NCBI GenBank assembly: GCA_946480825.1
Contig: CAMLLG010000112.1
Coordinates: 1 to 8,179 of the forward strand
Source of the DNA: an uncultured Lysobacteraceae bacterium
GTDB taxonomy: Bacteria; Pseudomonadota; Gammaproteobacteria; Xanthomonadales; Xanthomonadaceae
Direction: 5' to 3'
DNA: 8,179 nucleotides
Positions 1 to 5,761 of this stretch are shown here, piece after piece. Position numbers and translations under genes: made by a program. The notes beneath the pieces were generated by a model that made no database searches, had not been told where the DNA came from, and saw nothing but the letters and a program-made list of their open reading frames with translations. Within the stretch, counting starts at the first letter, position 1. Each line of letters begins with the position of its first letter.

Positions 1-128
1 TCGAAGGCCTTGCCGATGATCGGCAGCACGCGTTCGTCGGTGAAGCGGGCCACGGTGTCCTGCACCGCGCGCTCTTCTTCGCTGAGCAGGGAACGGATGT
101 CGTACAGGTCGTAGGGATGCAGCGCCAT
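1..128 (-). CDS. gcdH: Acyl-CoA dehydrogenase, glutaryl-CoA dehydrogenase type (N-terminal fragment)
   Basis: The gene begins at ATG 128 and runs off the left edge, so only 42 residues are visible. They read MALHPYDLYDIRSLLSEEER and continue with a helix ending VLPIIGKAF. The pattern 'LLxxEERAVQDTVARFxxERVLPIIG' is what I know from the N-terminal helical domain of glutaryl-CoA dehydrogenases in xanthomonads. The family oxidatively decarboxylates glutaryl-CoA to crotonyl-CoA with FAD in lysine and tryptophan breakdown. None of the FAD-binding or catalytic glutamate region lies inside the window, so substrate specificity cannot be judged; another short-chain acyl-CoA dehydrogenase is possible. 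There is no strong Shine-Dalgarno before the ATG, which is usual for this window. It faces away from the sequence to its right and has its own upstream region (129-260). Confidence 0.72.
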   Translation of the reverse strand, partial: MALHPYDLYDIRSLLSEEERAVQDTVARFTDERVLPIIGKAF

Positions 129-157
129 GGTTTCTGGACCGATTTGGGCAAAGCGCC

Positions 158-163
158 ATTGTA
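158..163 (-). promoter_or_regulatory. Possible -10 element for the gcdH-like gene
   Basis: Read on the minus strand, 163 to 158 is TACAAT, one base from the sigma-70 consensus. It would start transcription about 20-25 bases before ATG 128. No recognisable -35 TTGACA lies 16-18 bases further upstream, so this rests on the -10 and its position alone. Confidence 0.35.
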
Positions 164-260
164 AGGGGGCATCCTGCACAGACGGTACCTGCGAACCGCC
201 CAGCAGGATCCGGCGAAACGACGATTTCCAGACTGAACGACGCGATTTCGCATGTCGCGC

Positions 261-290
261 AAAAAGACGGGGCCGGATCGCTCCGGCCCC
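261..290 (-). terminator. Intrinsic terminator of the glycine-zipper gene
   Basis: A perfect 9-bp GC-rich stem (269-277 with 282-290) encloses a 4-base loop. On the minus strand it is followed, after three bases, by TTTTT (265-261). This is a standard Rho-independent terminator about 75 bases after the stop of the minus-strand gene 366-1172, and it isolates that gene from gcdH. A second hairpin, 299-305 with 318-324 (7 bp), lies just ahead of it. Confidence 0.85.
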
Positions 291-365
291 GCCCGATTCG
301 CGGCCGTCCGAGGGGCCGGCCGCGAAGTACCTCGATCCGACAGGTCGGTGTCCCCGACCCGTCGA

Positions 366-1172
366 TCAGCCGCGTTCGGACCCGTCCGCGGCGGCGACTT
401 CGGTCACCACCCGGCCGTCGATCACCGGCAGGCGGTCGCCGGGCTTGTCGTCCATCCGCAGCGACTGCTGATCGCCGCGGTAGCGATAGGTCACGTCGTA
501 GCCCACCACCCGCTTTTCCGTGCCCATCGAAATCCTGCTGCCGGGTTTGCTGTCGGTCCGCATGGTGTCGGTGCGGCCGTCCGGCGTGCGGTAGGTGACG
601 TTCCAAGCCACGGTGCGGCTGCTGGTCGTGGTGTCCGAGACCGTACGACACTGGCGCTCGGTGCGGGTGACGACCTGACCGCCCTGATGCCTGCGGTCGA
701 CCCGATTGCCGATATAACCACCGGCGGCGGCGCCTGCCACGGTCGCGGCCTTGCGGCCGTTGCCGTCGCCGACCTGATTGCCGACCAGGCCGCCGATCAG
801 CGCACCCGCGACGGTGCCGCCGACATTGCCGTCGCGTTCGGGCAGTCGTTCCTGCACCGCCACGTCTTCGCAAACCTCACGCGGCGCCGAACCCGTGACG
901 GTCTCGCGCACCGGCTCGGTGCCGAGAACGGTGGCGTACAGCGCTTCCTTCTCGTAGATCGGCTCGGCCGAAATCACGTCGGCGTATTCGAGGCGACCAC
1001 CGGCCGGGATCAGGCCATCGTCGATCGGCGTTTCGAGCGCCGACGATGCGCCCTCGGCATCGAAGGCATCGGGGTCGGCCTGCGACGGGCCGCGATTGTT
1101 GATGTAGGCCGCGGTGGCGACGCCGCCGACCAGCAGCGAAGCGAGCGCGATGGCCAATGTGTTCTTGTGCAT
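366..1172 (-). CDS. Membrane-anchored glycine-zipper 2TM protein
   Basis: A 268-residue protein starting at ATG 1172. I chose this start because a perfect AGGAGG (1183-1178) sits five bases upstream and a hydrophobic anchor or signal follows at once (residues 5-23, ending VATAAY). The same frame stays open to 1751, but that extension is charged, lacks family character and lies opposite other genes. Residues 115-158 form a glycine zipper, with GGTVAGALIGGLVGNQVG and then ATVAGAAAGGYIGNRV, typical of the Rick_17kDa/SlyB-type 2TM domain found in envelope proteins. The C-terminal part holds two similar segments, at 189-216 (NVTYRTPDGR...KPGSRI) and 225-251 (DVTYRYRGDQ...KPGDRL). Only two cysteines are visible, C101 and C175. 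There is no lipobox, so it is probably anchored in the inner membrane or exported. The exact function is unknown; an envelope-structure role is inferred. It is monocistronic, with its own terminator. Confidence 0.82.
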   Translation of the reverse strand: MHKNTLAIALASLLVGGVATAAYINNRGPSQADPDAFDAEGASSALETPIDDGLIPAGGRLEYADVISAEPIYEKEALYATVLGTEPVRETVTGSAPREVCEDVAVQERLPERDGNVGGTVAGALIGGLVGNQVGDGNGRKAATVAGAAAGGYIGNRVDRRHQGGQVVTRTERQCRTVSDTTTSSRTVAWNVTYRTPDGRTDTMRTDSKPGSRISMGTEKRVVGYDVTYRYRGDQQSLRMDDKPGDRLPVIDGRVVTEVAAADGSERG

Positions 1173-1177
1173 TCGAA

Positions 1178-1217
1178 CCTCCTGAGAGAACTGCGATCGG
1201 TCGAACCCATCGGTTCG
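1178..1217 (-). promoter_or_regulatory. Strong RBS and leader inverted repeat of the glycine-zipper gene
   Basis: AGGAGG occupies 1183-1178 on the minus strand, the best ribosome binding site in the window. Upstream, CGAACC (1217-1212) can pair with GGTTCG (1207-1202) across a 4-base loop. The same GGTTCG recurs at 1179-1174, overlapping the end of the ribosome site. The RBS is clear; any regulatory role of the repeats is speculative. Confidence 0.5.
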
Positions 1218-1312
1218 GGGCGATTGCAGCACCGCCCGCCTGAACGACGCCCCGCGGCAGCGGCCCCAGCGTGACGAAACCCTGAACCCCGACCCGCGGA
1301 TCGCCGGTTGCG

Positions 1313-1321
1313 TGCTAGCGT
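1313..1321 (+). promoter_or_regulatory. Possible extended -10 for the DUF6116-like/tatD unit
   Basis: TGCTAGCGT fits the extended -10 pattern TGnTAnnnT and lies 31 bases before ATG 1353. No -35 is apparent. The rest of the 180-base divergent spacer (1173-1352) shows nothing else I can name. Confidence 0.3.
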
Positions 1322-1352
1322 TCGCACATTCGTCATCGTCGGAGTCGTCGCC

Positions 1353-1589
1353 ATGGCCAACCCGCTCGTCGCACCGATCCTCGGCTTTCTGGGCCGGCTC
1401 AGCTTCCCGCGTCTGTTCATGTTCGCCGCCGCGCTCTGGGCTCTCGACATGGTGATCCCGGATTTCATCCCGTTCATCGACGAACTGCTGCTGGGCATCG
1501 GCACGCTGCTGCTCGCCAGCTTCCGCAAACGCAAGGCGCCCGATCTGCAGGCGCCGAAGCCGCCGATCGAAGGCGAGCGTACCGGCTGA
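1353..1589 (+). CDS. Small membrane protein, DUF6116-like
   Basis: A 78-residue protein beginning MANPLVAPILGFLGRLSFPR. I chose ATG 1353, with GGAG at 1341-1344 eight bases upstream, over a TTG at 1308, whose extra 15 residues would run through the likely promoter. Residues 17-31 and 41-53 are hydrophobic (FPRLFMFAAALWALDMVIPDF, then a segment rich in LLLG), with IPDFIPFIDE between them; a basic tail, FRKRK, and a proline-rich end follow. The overall look matches the short xanthomonad proteins filed as DUF6116; I give this name from memory. The function is unknown. The stop codon is 10 bases before the tatD start, so the two are probably cotranscribed. Confidence 0.68.
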   Translation: MANPLVAPILGFLGRLSFPRLFMFAAALWALDMVIPDFIPFIDELLLGIGTLLLASFRKRKAPDLQAPKPPIEGERTG

Positions 1590-1599
1590 CGCGCCACGC

Positions 1600-2367
1600 A
1601 TGCTGGTCGACACCCACTCGCACCTGGACGCGCCGGAATTCGACGCCGACCGCGACGCGGTGCTCGCCCGCGCCCGCGCCGTCGGCGTGCGCCGGCAGAT
1701 CGTGCCGGCGGTGAGCGCGGGCGGCTGGGAGAAACTGCGGGCGCTCTGCATCGATCGGCCCGGCCTGCATCCTGCCTACGGCCTGCATCCGATGTATCTC
1801 GACGAACACCGCGAAGAACACCTGGTCTCGCTGCGCGAATGGATCGCGCGCGAACGCCCGTGCGCGGTCGGCGAATGCGGCCTCGATTTTTTCGTCGAAG
1901 GGCTCGATCCGCAGCGGCAATCGCTCTTCTTCGAAGGCCAGTTGCGTCTGGCCCGCGACTTCGGCCTGCCGGTGATCGTGCATGCGCGCCGCGCCGTGGA
2001 TGCGGTGATGGCCGCGATCCGCCGCTTCGGCCCGCTGCGCGGCGTGATCCACAGCTATCCGGGCAGCGCGGATCAGGCGAAGCGGCTGTACGACCTCGGT
2101 TTCCTCGTCGGCATCGGCGGGCCGGTGACCTACACGCGCGCGAACCGGCTGCGCACGCTCGCGGCGGCGCTGCCGATCGAATGTCTGTTGCTGGAAACCG
2201 ACGCGCCCGACCAGCCCGACAGCGATCATCGCGGACAGCGCAACGAACCGGCGCGGCTCACCACCGTCCGCGACACCATCGCCGCGCTGCGCGGCATGTC
2301 GCCCGAGGCGCTGGCGCAGGCGACGACCGCGAACGCGGAACGCTTGTTCGGGCTGTTTCCGACATAG
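1600..2367 (+). CDS. TatD family metal-dependent hydrolase (YjjV-like)
   Basis: A complete 255-residue TIM-barrel amidohydrolase. All the metal-site motifs of the TatD family are present: DTHSHLD with H6 and H8, GECGLDF with E92, IVHARR with H128, HSYPGS with H151, and LLETDAPDQP with D201. The segment following D201 (DHRGQRNEP) resembles E. coli YjjV more than TatD itself, and the length fits that subfamily. TatD proteins are Mg-dependent DNases or phosphodiesterases linked to DNA repair and quality control; the substrate of the YjjV branch is not settled. ATG 1600 gives exactly the family N-terminus. It follows the small membrane protein by 10 bases without a clear Shine-Dalgarno, suggesting translational coupling, and converges with tcdA across a 27-base gap. 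Confidence 0.92.
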   Translation: MLVDTHSHLDAPEFDADRDAVLARARAVGVRRQIVPAVSAGGWEKLRALCIDRPGLHPAYGLHPMYLDEHREEHLVSLREWIARERPCAVGECGLDFFVEGLDPQRQSLFFEGQLRLARDFGLPVIVHARRAVDAVMAAIRRFGPLRGVIHSYPGSADQAKRLYDLGFLVGIGGPVTYTRANRLRTLAAALPIECLLLETDAPDQPDSDHRGQRNEPARLTTVRDTIAALRGMSPEALAQATTANAERLFGLFPT

Positions 2368-2394
2368 GACGCGCACCGGCGCACCGTTTTTCTG

Positions 2395-3237
2395 CTATCC
2401 GGCGCGCTTCGGTTTCAGCAGCATTTCCAATGCCTTGCCCGCGGCCACGAACGCGAACGCACCGGTGATGTGGGTGGCGGCGCCGAGGCCCGCGCCGCAA
2501 TCGAGTTTCAGCGCCGCATCGGCGCCGAGTTTCGGACGCAGGCCGCAGACGCTGCCGTCGGCCTGCGGGTATTGCACGTTCTCCAGCGAGTAGATCGCGG
2601 GCACGCCGAAATAGCGCTGATGATTCTTCGGGAAATTGAATTCCGAGCGCAGCTTCTTGCGGATCAGCGCGAGCATCGCATCGTGCTCGGTTCGCGACAG
2701 ATCGCGCACCCGCACCAGGGTCGGATCGAGCCGGCCGCCGGCGGCGCCGACGGTGACGATCGGAAGCTTGCGGCGGCGGCACCAGGCGATGGCTTCGACC
2801 TTGGTGCGGAAACTGTCGCAGGCGTCGATCACCAGATCGTAGCCGCGGCCGAGGAGATCATCGAGATTCGACGGCGTGAGGAAGCTCGGCACCGGGTCGA
2901 CCGTCACGCCCGGGTTGATCGCGCGACAGCGCTCGGCCATGGCCTCGACCTTGCTGCGGCCGTACTGTCCTTCCAGCGCCGGCAACTGGCGGTTGGTGTT
3001 GGAGACGCAGAGGTCGTCGGCGTCGATCAGCGTCAGTCGGCCCACCCCGCTGCGGGCCAGGGATTCGACCACCCAGGATCCCACCCCGCCGAGGCCGACC
3101 ACGGCGACATGGCAGCGGGCGAAACGGGCCAGCGCGCCCACGCCGTAAAGCCGATCGATGCCGGCGAAGCGTTCGACCCAGCGATCATCGAGCGGGGCGT
3201 CGCCCAACGGAGTGTCGTCGAAGGAGATGTCGTGCAT
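2395..3237 (-). CDS. tcdA: tRNA threonylcarbamoyladenosine dehydratase
   Basis: A 280-residue ThiF/E1-like enzyme matching E. coli TcdA (CsdL/YgdL, about 268 residues). The family uses ATP to cyclise N6-threonylcarbamoyladenosine at position 37 of ANN-decoding tRNAs to the cyclic form ct6A. Visible features are the nucleotide-binding loop GLGGVGSW (48-55), LIDADD (70-75), the TNRQ segment (81-84), VIDACDS (136-142), AAGGRLDPT (165-173), and a C-terminal part with C231 in DGSVCG and C247 in LDCGAGLGAAT. Compared with E. coli there is an acidic N-terminal extension of about 15 residues; the family core starts near residue 18 (DDRWVERFAGIDRLYG). ATG 3237 is the only plausible start for that length but has no Shine-Dalgarno. 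It stands alone, convergent with tatD and divergent from the cytochrome gene. The CsdA/CsdE sulfur-transfer genes known beside it in E. coli are not here. Confidence 0.93.
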   Translation of the reverse strand: MHDISFDDTPLGDAPLDDRWVERFAGIDRLYGVGALARFARCHVAVVGLGGVGSWVVESLARSGVGRLTLIDADDLCVSNTNRQLPALEGQYGRSKVEAMAERCRAINPGVTVDPVPSFLTPSNLDDLLGRGYDLVIDACDSFRTKVEAIAWCRRRKLPIVTVGAAGGRLDPTLVRVRDLSRTEHDAMLALIRKKLRSEFNFPKNHQRYFGVPAIYSLENVQYPQADGSVCGLRPKLGADAALKLDCGAGLGAATHITGAFAFVAAGKALEMLLKPKRAG

Positions 3238-3243
3238 CCCGCG

Positions 3244-3249
3244 ATTTTA
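3244..3249 (-). promoter_or_regulatory. tcdA: Possible -10 of tcdA, implying a near-leaderless transcript
   Basis: On the minus strand 3249 to 3244 reads TAAAAT, a near-consensus -10 in an otherwise very GC-rich context. Only six bases separate it from ATG 3237, so normal initiation would fall at or near the start codon. No -35 match is seen at the usual spacing. Confidence 0.3.
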
Positions 3250-3277
3250 ACCGCTGGGGCGCGGACGCGCGCCGGCA

Positions 3278-3286
3278 TGGTATGTT
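3278..3286 (+). promoter_or_regulatory. Possible extended -10 of the cytochrome gene
   Basis: TGGTATGTT fits the extended -10 pattern TGnTATnnT. Initiation near 3293 would give a leader of about 20 bases holding the CGGAG ribosome site (3302-3306) of the gene starting at 3314. Confidence 0.4.
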
Positions 3287-3313
3287 TCCGCCGAATTCGC
3301 ACGGAGTTGCCGC

Positions 3314-3766
3314 ATGTCGACCACGCCAGAACAGGCTCGCCCGAAGTCCTCGGCCTTCAGCCGCTATTTCTTCGTCTTCCTCATCGGCCTCGCGATCGGC
3401 GCGATCTCGGTGGTCATGCTGTTGCGCACGCTGGAGGGCCGCAAGACCTGGCAGGATCGATGGCACGACGCGACGATGCACGTGATGAACGCGCATACCA
3501 ATACGCTGAAGGACAAGGTGACCCAGAACCGCTGCGGCGCCACCGATATTCTGCCCAGCCTGCGCACGCTGCGCGAGGTCACCAACGATCTCGAGCCCGC
3601 CTTCCCCGACCTGCGCGACGACGAGCGCTTCACGAAGCACGCCAGCGCGATGCGCGCCACCCTCGACGGCGCGCTGTCGGCGCCGCCGATCAACTGCGAA
3701 GGAGTCAATGCGGTCGCGGCGAAGATCGGCGAGACCTGCAAGAGCTGCCATCAGGATTTCCGCTGA
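3314..3766 (+). CDS. Membrane-anchored cytochrome c'-like protein
   Basis: A 150-residue protein with one N-terminal membrane segment (about 18-37, YFFVFLIGLAIGAISVVML) and a helical soluble part. It ends in CKSCHQDFR, with the haem-attachment motif CxxCH at 142-146. A CxxCH near the very C-terminus, after about 100 residues of predicted helix, is the arrangement of the cytochrome c'/c-556 four-helix fold, so a periplasmic covalently bound haem is expected. The usual sixth-ligand region on helix 1 contains H51, M55 and M58, so the axial ligand cannot be assigned. Two further cysteines, C74 and C128, are outside the haem motif and could form a disulfide. The segment before it keeps positive charges on the cytoplasmic side (RPK, R17), supporting an uncleaved N-in anchor. 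CGGAG seven bases before ATG 3314 supports the start. The redox partner and role (electron transfer or NO/gas binding) are unknown. Confidence 0.75.
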   Translation: MSTTPEQARPKSSAFSRYFFVFLIGLAIGAISVVMLLRTLEGRKTWQDRWHDATMHVMNAHTNTLKDKVTQNRCGATDILPSLRTLREVTNDLEPAFPDLRDDERFTKHASAMRATLDGALSAPPINCEGVNAVAAKIGETCKSCHQDFR

Positions 3767-3823
3767 GTCCGCGCTGAAATTCCATTCCGGCGCCGCGTTT
3801 CCGCGGGACCGCGCTTCGCCGAC

Positions 3824-3845
3824 ACGGCCCCGCTCGCGGGGCCGT
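3824..3845 (+). terminator. Strong hairpin after the cytochrome gene
   Basis: Bases 3824-3833 and 3836-3845 are perfectly complementary (10 bp, practically a 9-bp stem with a 4-base loop), all but the outer pair being G-C. It begins 57 bases after the cytochrome stop. No T tract follows on the plus strand, so it is either a weak terminator, a 3'-end stabilising hairpin, or both. Confidence 0.45.
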
Positions 3846-3882
3846 ATGCGTTCCGGGATCGCGGCGGCACGACTTGCACACT

Positions 3883-3925
3883 TCCGGAATGCGTCACCTC
3901 CGGAATGCGTCACTTCCGGGTCATG
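3883..3925 (+). repeat. 16-bp tandem direct repeat upstream of the DUF456 operon
   Basis: The 15-base unit TCCGGAATGCGTCAC occurs exactly at 3883-3897 and 3899-3913, one base apart, giving a 16-base period. A third, degenerate copy starts at 3915 (TCCGGGTCATG). The array is about 75 bases before the operon's first start codon and just ahead of a candidate -10 at 3943-3951. Confidence 0.7.
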
Positions 3926-3942
3926 CAGCACCGGCGGCGGCA

Positions 3943-3951
3943 TGCCATCAT
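3943..3951 (+). promoter_or_regulatory. Possible extended -10 for the DUF456-MscS operon
   Basis: TGCCATCAT resembles an extended -10 (TGn plus a CATCAT hexamer). Its surroundings, GGCATGCCATCATCCGCC, resemble those of the candidate promoter at 3275-3290. A start near 3958 would leave a leader of about 30 bases. No -35 is evident. Confidence 0.3.
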
Positions 3952-3989
3952 CCGCCCGTCGCGCTCCCCTCCGCGCGTCCGGAATGTCC

Positions 3990-4490
3990 ATGGAACAGCA
4001 GGTCCTGTTGTACATCCTCGCCGCCGTGTTGATCGTCGTCGGTCTGCTCGGCGTCATCCTCCCCGCGTTGCCGGGTCTGCCGCTGGTCTACGGCGGCATG
4101 TTGCTGGCGGCATGGACCGACGGTTTCGAACGGATCAGCGTGCTCACGCTGGTGGTGCTGGGCATTCTCACGCTGTTGTCCCTGCTGATCGATTTCATCG
4201 CTACCGCGATGGGCGCCAAGCGCGTCGGCGCCAGCCGCTGGGCGATCGCCGGCGCGGCCATCGGCACCATCGCCGGCCTGTTCTTCGGCTTCGTGGGCGT
4301 ATTCATCGCACCCTTCATCGGCGCGGTCGTCGGCGAGCTGCTGTACCGGCGCAAGATGAGCGGCGGCGACCTCGGCGACGCCGCGAAGATCGGCCTCGGC
4401 ACCTGGCTCGGAATCATTTTCGGCGTCGTCGTGAAACTGACCCTGGGGTTCGCGATGCTCGGCCTGTTCTTCTTCGCCTGGTTCTTCTGA
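3990..4490 (+). CDS. DUF456 family integral membrane protein
   Basis: A 166-residue, very hydrophobic protein. The opening segment contains GLLGVILPALPGLPLVYGGML (about 18-38), the signature of the DUF456 family, and is followed by DFIATAMGAKRVGASRWA (about 67-84) and a glycine-rich run, GAAIGTIAGLFFGFVGVFIAPFIGA, before a short charged loop (LLYRRKMSGGDLGDAAK) and a last pair of membrane segments. I count four to five membrane segments. The function of the family is not established. Two ATGs are in frame, at 3984 and 3990; I prefer 3990 because GGAA at 3981-3984 is then correctly spaced, but the difference is only two residues. The frame is open further upstream to 3708, where it overlaps the cytochrome gene in a proline/arginine-rich shadow, so that extension is rejected. 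It is the first gene of a probable three-gene operon. Confidence 0.88.
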   Translation: MEQQVLLYILAAVLIVVGLLGVILPALPGLPLVYGGMLLAAWTDGFERISVLTLVVLGILTLLSLLIDFIATAMGAKRVGASRWAIAGAAIGTIAGLFFGFVGVFIAPFIGAVVGELLYRRKMSGGDLGDAAKIGLGTWLGIIFGVVVKLTLGFAMLGLFFFAWFF

Positions 4491-4500
4491 GCGCTCGCGC

Positions 4501-5724
4501 ATGACCGCTTTTCGCACCCTGCCCGCGCTGCTGTTCGCGTCCGCGCTGTGGGCGCTGCTCTGCTGTTCCCCGTTCGCGAGCGCGCAGACGCCTGCGGCAG
4601 CGCCGCCGCCCAAGGCCGCTCCGGCGGAAAACAAGGCATCTTCGAAGACGTCTCCGATCGAGGGTGCGACCGCGATCATCGCCGCGCCCGCGGTCGCGGC
4701 GTCCCAATGCAAACTGGACAAACTCGGCGATTGCCTCGATGCGATCGTCGAGAACAGCAATGCGGCGCTGGCGAGACTGCTCGCGCGCGTGCCGCAGCTG
4801 GTGCTGGCGCTGCTGGTGATCCTGCTCGCGCAGTGGTGCTCGCGCTTCATCGCCAACCGGCTGCATCTGATCAGGCTCAGATCGCAGAATCCGTACATGA
4901 GCGGGCTGATGCGGATGATCGTGCGCACCGCGATCATGTTGATCGGCATCCTCATCGCGCTGGATCTGCTCGGCCTGACCTCGGTGGTCGGCGCAGTGCT
5001 GGGTTCGGCCGGCGTAGTCGGGCTGGTGCTGGGCTTCGCGTTCCGCGACATCGCCGAGAACTACATCGCCGGCATCCTGCTCAGCGTGCGCCGGCCGTTC
5101 GAACCCGGCGACCACGTCCTGATCGAGAATCGCGAAGGCCGCGTGATTTCGGTCAATTCGCGCGCCACCGTGCTGATGACGATGGACGGCAATCATCTGC
5201 AGTTGCCGAACAGTCTGGTCTTCAAGTCGGTGGTGCTGAACTACAGCAAGAACCCGAAGCGGCGCTTCGATTTCGCGATGCTGATCGACGGCAGCCAATC
5301 GATCCGCGAAGCGCAGACGCTGGCGATCGCCGCGATCACCGATGTCGAAGGCATCCTGGACGATCCGGCGCCGTCGTGGACCGTGGTGGAATACGGCACC
5401 GCCGGCATCCAGTTGCGCTTCTACGGCTGGCTGGACCAGCGCGAGAGCGATCTGGGCAAGGTCCGCAGCGAAGCGATCCGACAGGTGAAGGCCGCATTCG
5501 CCAGGGCCGGTATCGAAGGCCCGCGCACCACTTATCACGTCGTCACCTCGCGGCAGCGCGACACGCAGGAGATCGACGCGATCGCCGAGCCCACGCAGAA
5601 CGGCGGCGTCGACACGTCGGTCAATCGCGACATCGACGTGCAGGTCGCGCAGGCGCGTGCGGATGCCGCGCAGAACCTGCTGCAACCGGACATCGCACCG
5701 GGCGGCCCGCCGCCAAAACCCTGA
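4501..5724 (+). CDS. MscS-type mechanosensitive ion channel with signal peptide
   Basis: A 407-residue small-conductance mechanosensitive channel family protein. Residues 1-29 are a signal peptide ending ASA before Q29-T30. A low-complexity Ala/Pro/Lys linker (30-66) and a periplasmic stretch with a cysteine pair (C70 and C78) follow. Membrane segments lie at about 98-116, 136-158 and 160-195. The third is the pore helix, with GSAGVVGLVLGFAFRDIAEN (168-187) and the classic RRPFEPGD turn (197-204) leading into the beta domain (VLIENREGRVISVNSRAT). LPNSLVFK (235-242) is the usual cytoplasmic 'PN' motif, and the C-terminal alpha-beta domain runs to about 350. The tail beyond 350 is polar and Pro/Gly-rich. 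Members release solutes on membrane stretch during osmotic downshock. The start lies 10 bases after DUF456 with no clear Shine-Dalgarno, so translational coupling is likely. E. coli MscS itself has no cleavable signal peptide. Confidence 0.92.
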   Translation: MTAFRTLPALLFASALWALLCCSPFASAQTPAAAPPPKAAPAENKASSKTSPIEGATAIIAAPAVAASQCKLDKLGDCLDAIVENSNAALARLLARVPQLVLALLVILLAQWCSRFIANRLHLIRLRSQNPYMSGLMRMIVRTAIMLIGILIALDLLGLTSVVGAVLGSAGVVGLVLGFAFRDIAENYIAGILLSVRRPFEPGDHVLIENREGRVISVNSRATVLMTMDGNHLQLPNSLVFKSVVLNYSKNPKRRFDFAMLIDGSQSIREAQTLAIAAITDVEGILDDPAPSWTVVEYGTAGIQLRFYGWLDQRESDLGKVRSEAIRQVKAAFARAGIEGPRTTYHVVTSRQRDTQEIDAIAEPTQNGGVDTSVNRDIDVQVAQARADAAQNLLQPDIAPGGPPPKP

Positions 5725-5761
5725 TCGCACGTCGGCCCCACCTCTTCATCGAGAAATTTCC

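Noticed and set aside
252..1274. A 340-codon open frame on the plus strand opposite the glycine-zipper gene.
   Set aside because: It is the antisense shadow of 366-1172 in a GC-rich genome; its product is low-complexity Arg/Ala/Asp, crosses a terminator, and has no ribosome site.
2368..2394. A terminator between tatD and tcdA.
   Set aside because: There is a TTTTT run at about 2387-2391, but the preceding GCGC-rich bases form a direct repeat and only a 4-bp stem, so no credible hairpin.
2470..3777. A 435-codon plus-strand frame through tcdA and the cytochrome gene.
   Set aside because: It runs antisense to tcdA and out of frame with the cytochrome; composition is Arg/Ala/Asp-rich with no recognisable fold.
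3883..3925. Reading the short tandem repeats as a CRISPR array or as replication iterons.
   Set aside because: Only two exact copies with a one-base separation, no spacers, no cas or replication genes nearby.
4414..5730. A 438-codon minus-strand open frame under the MscS gene.
   Set aside because: Antisense shadow: rich in Arg, His, Asp and Ala without any domain, whereas the plus frame has a complete channel with all motifs.
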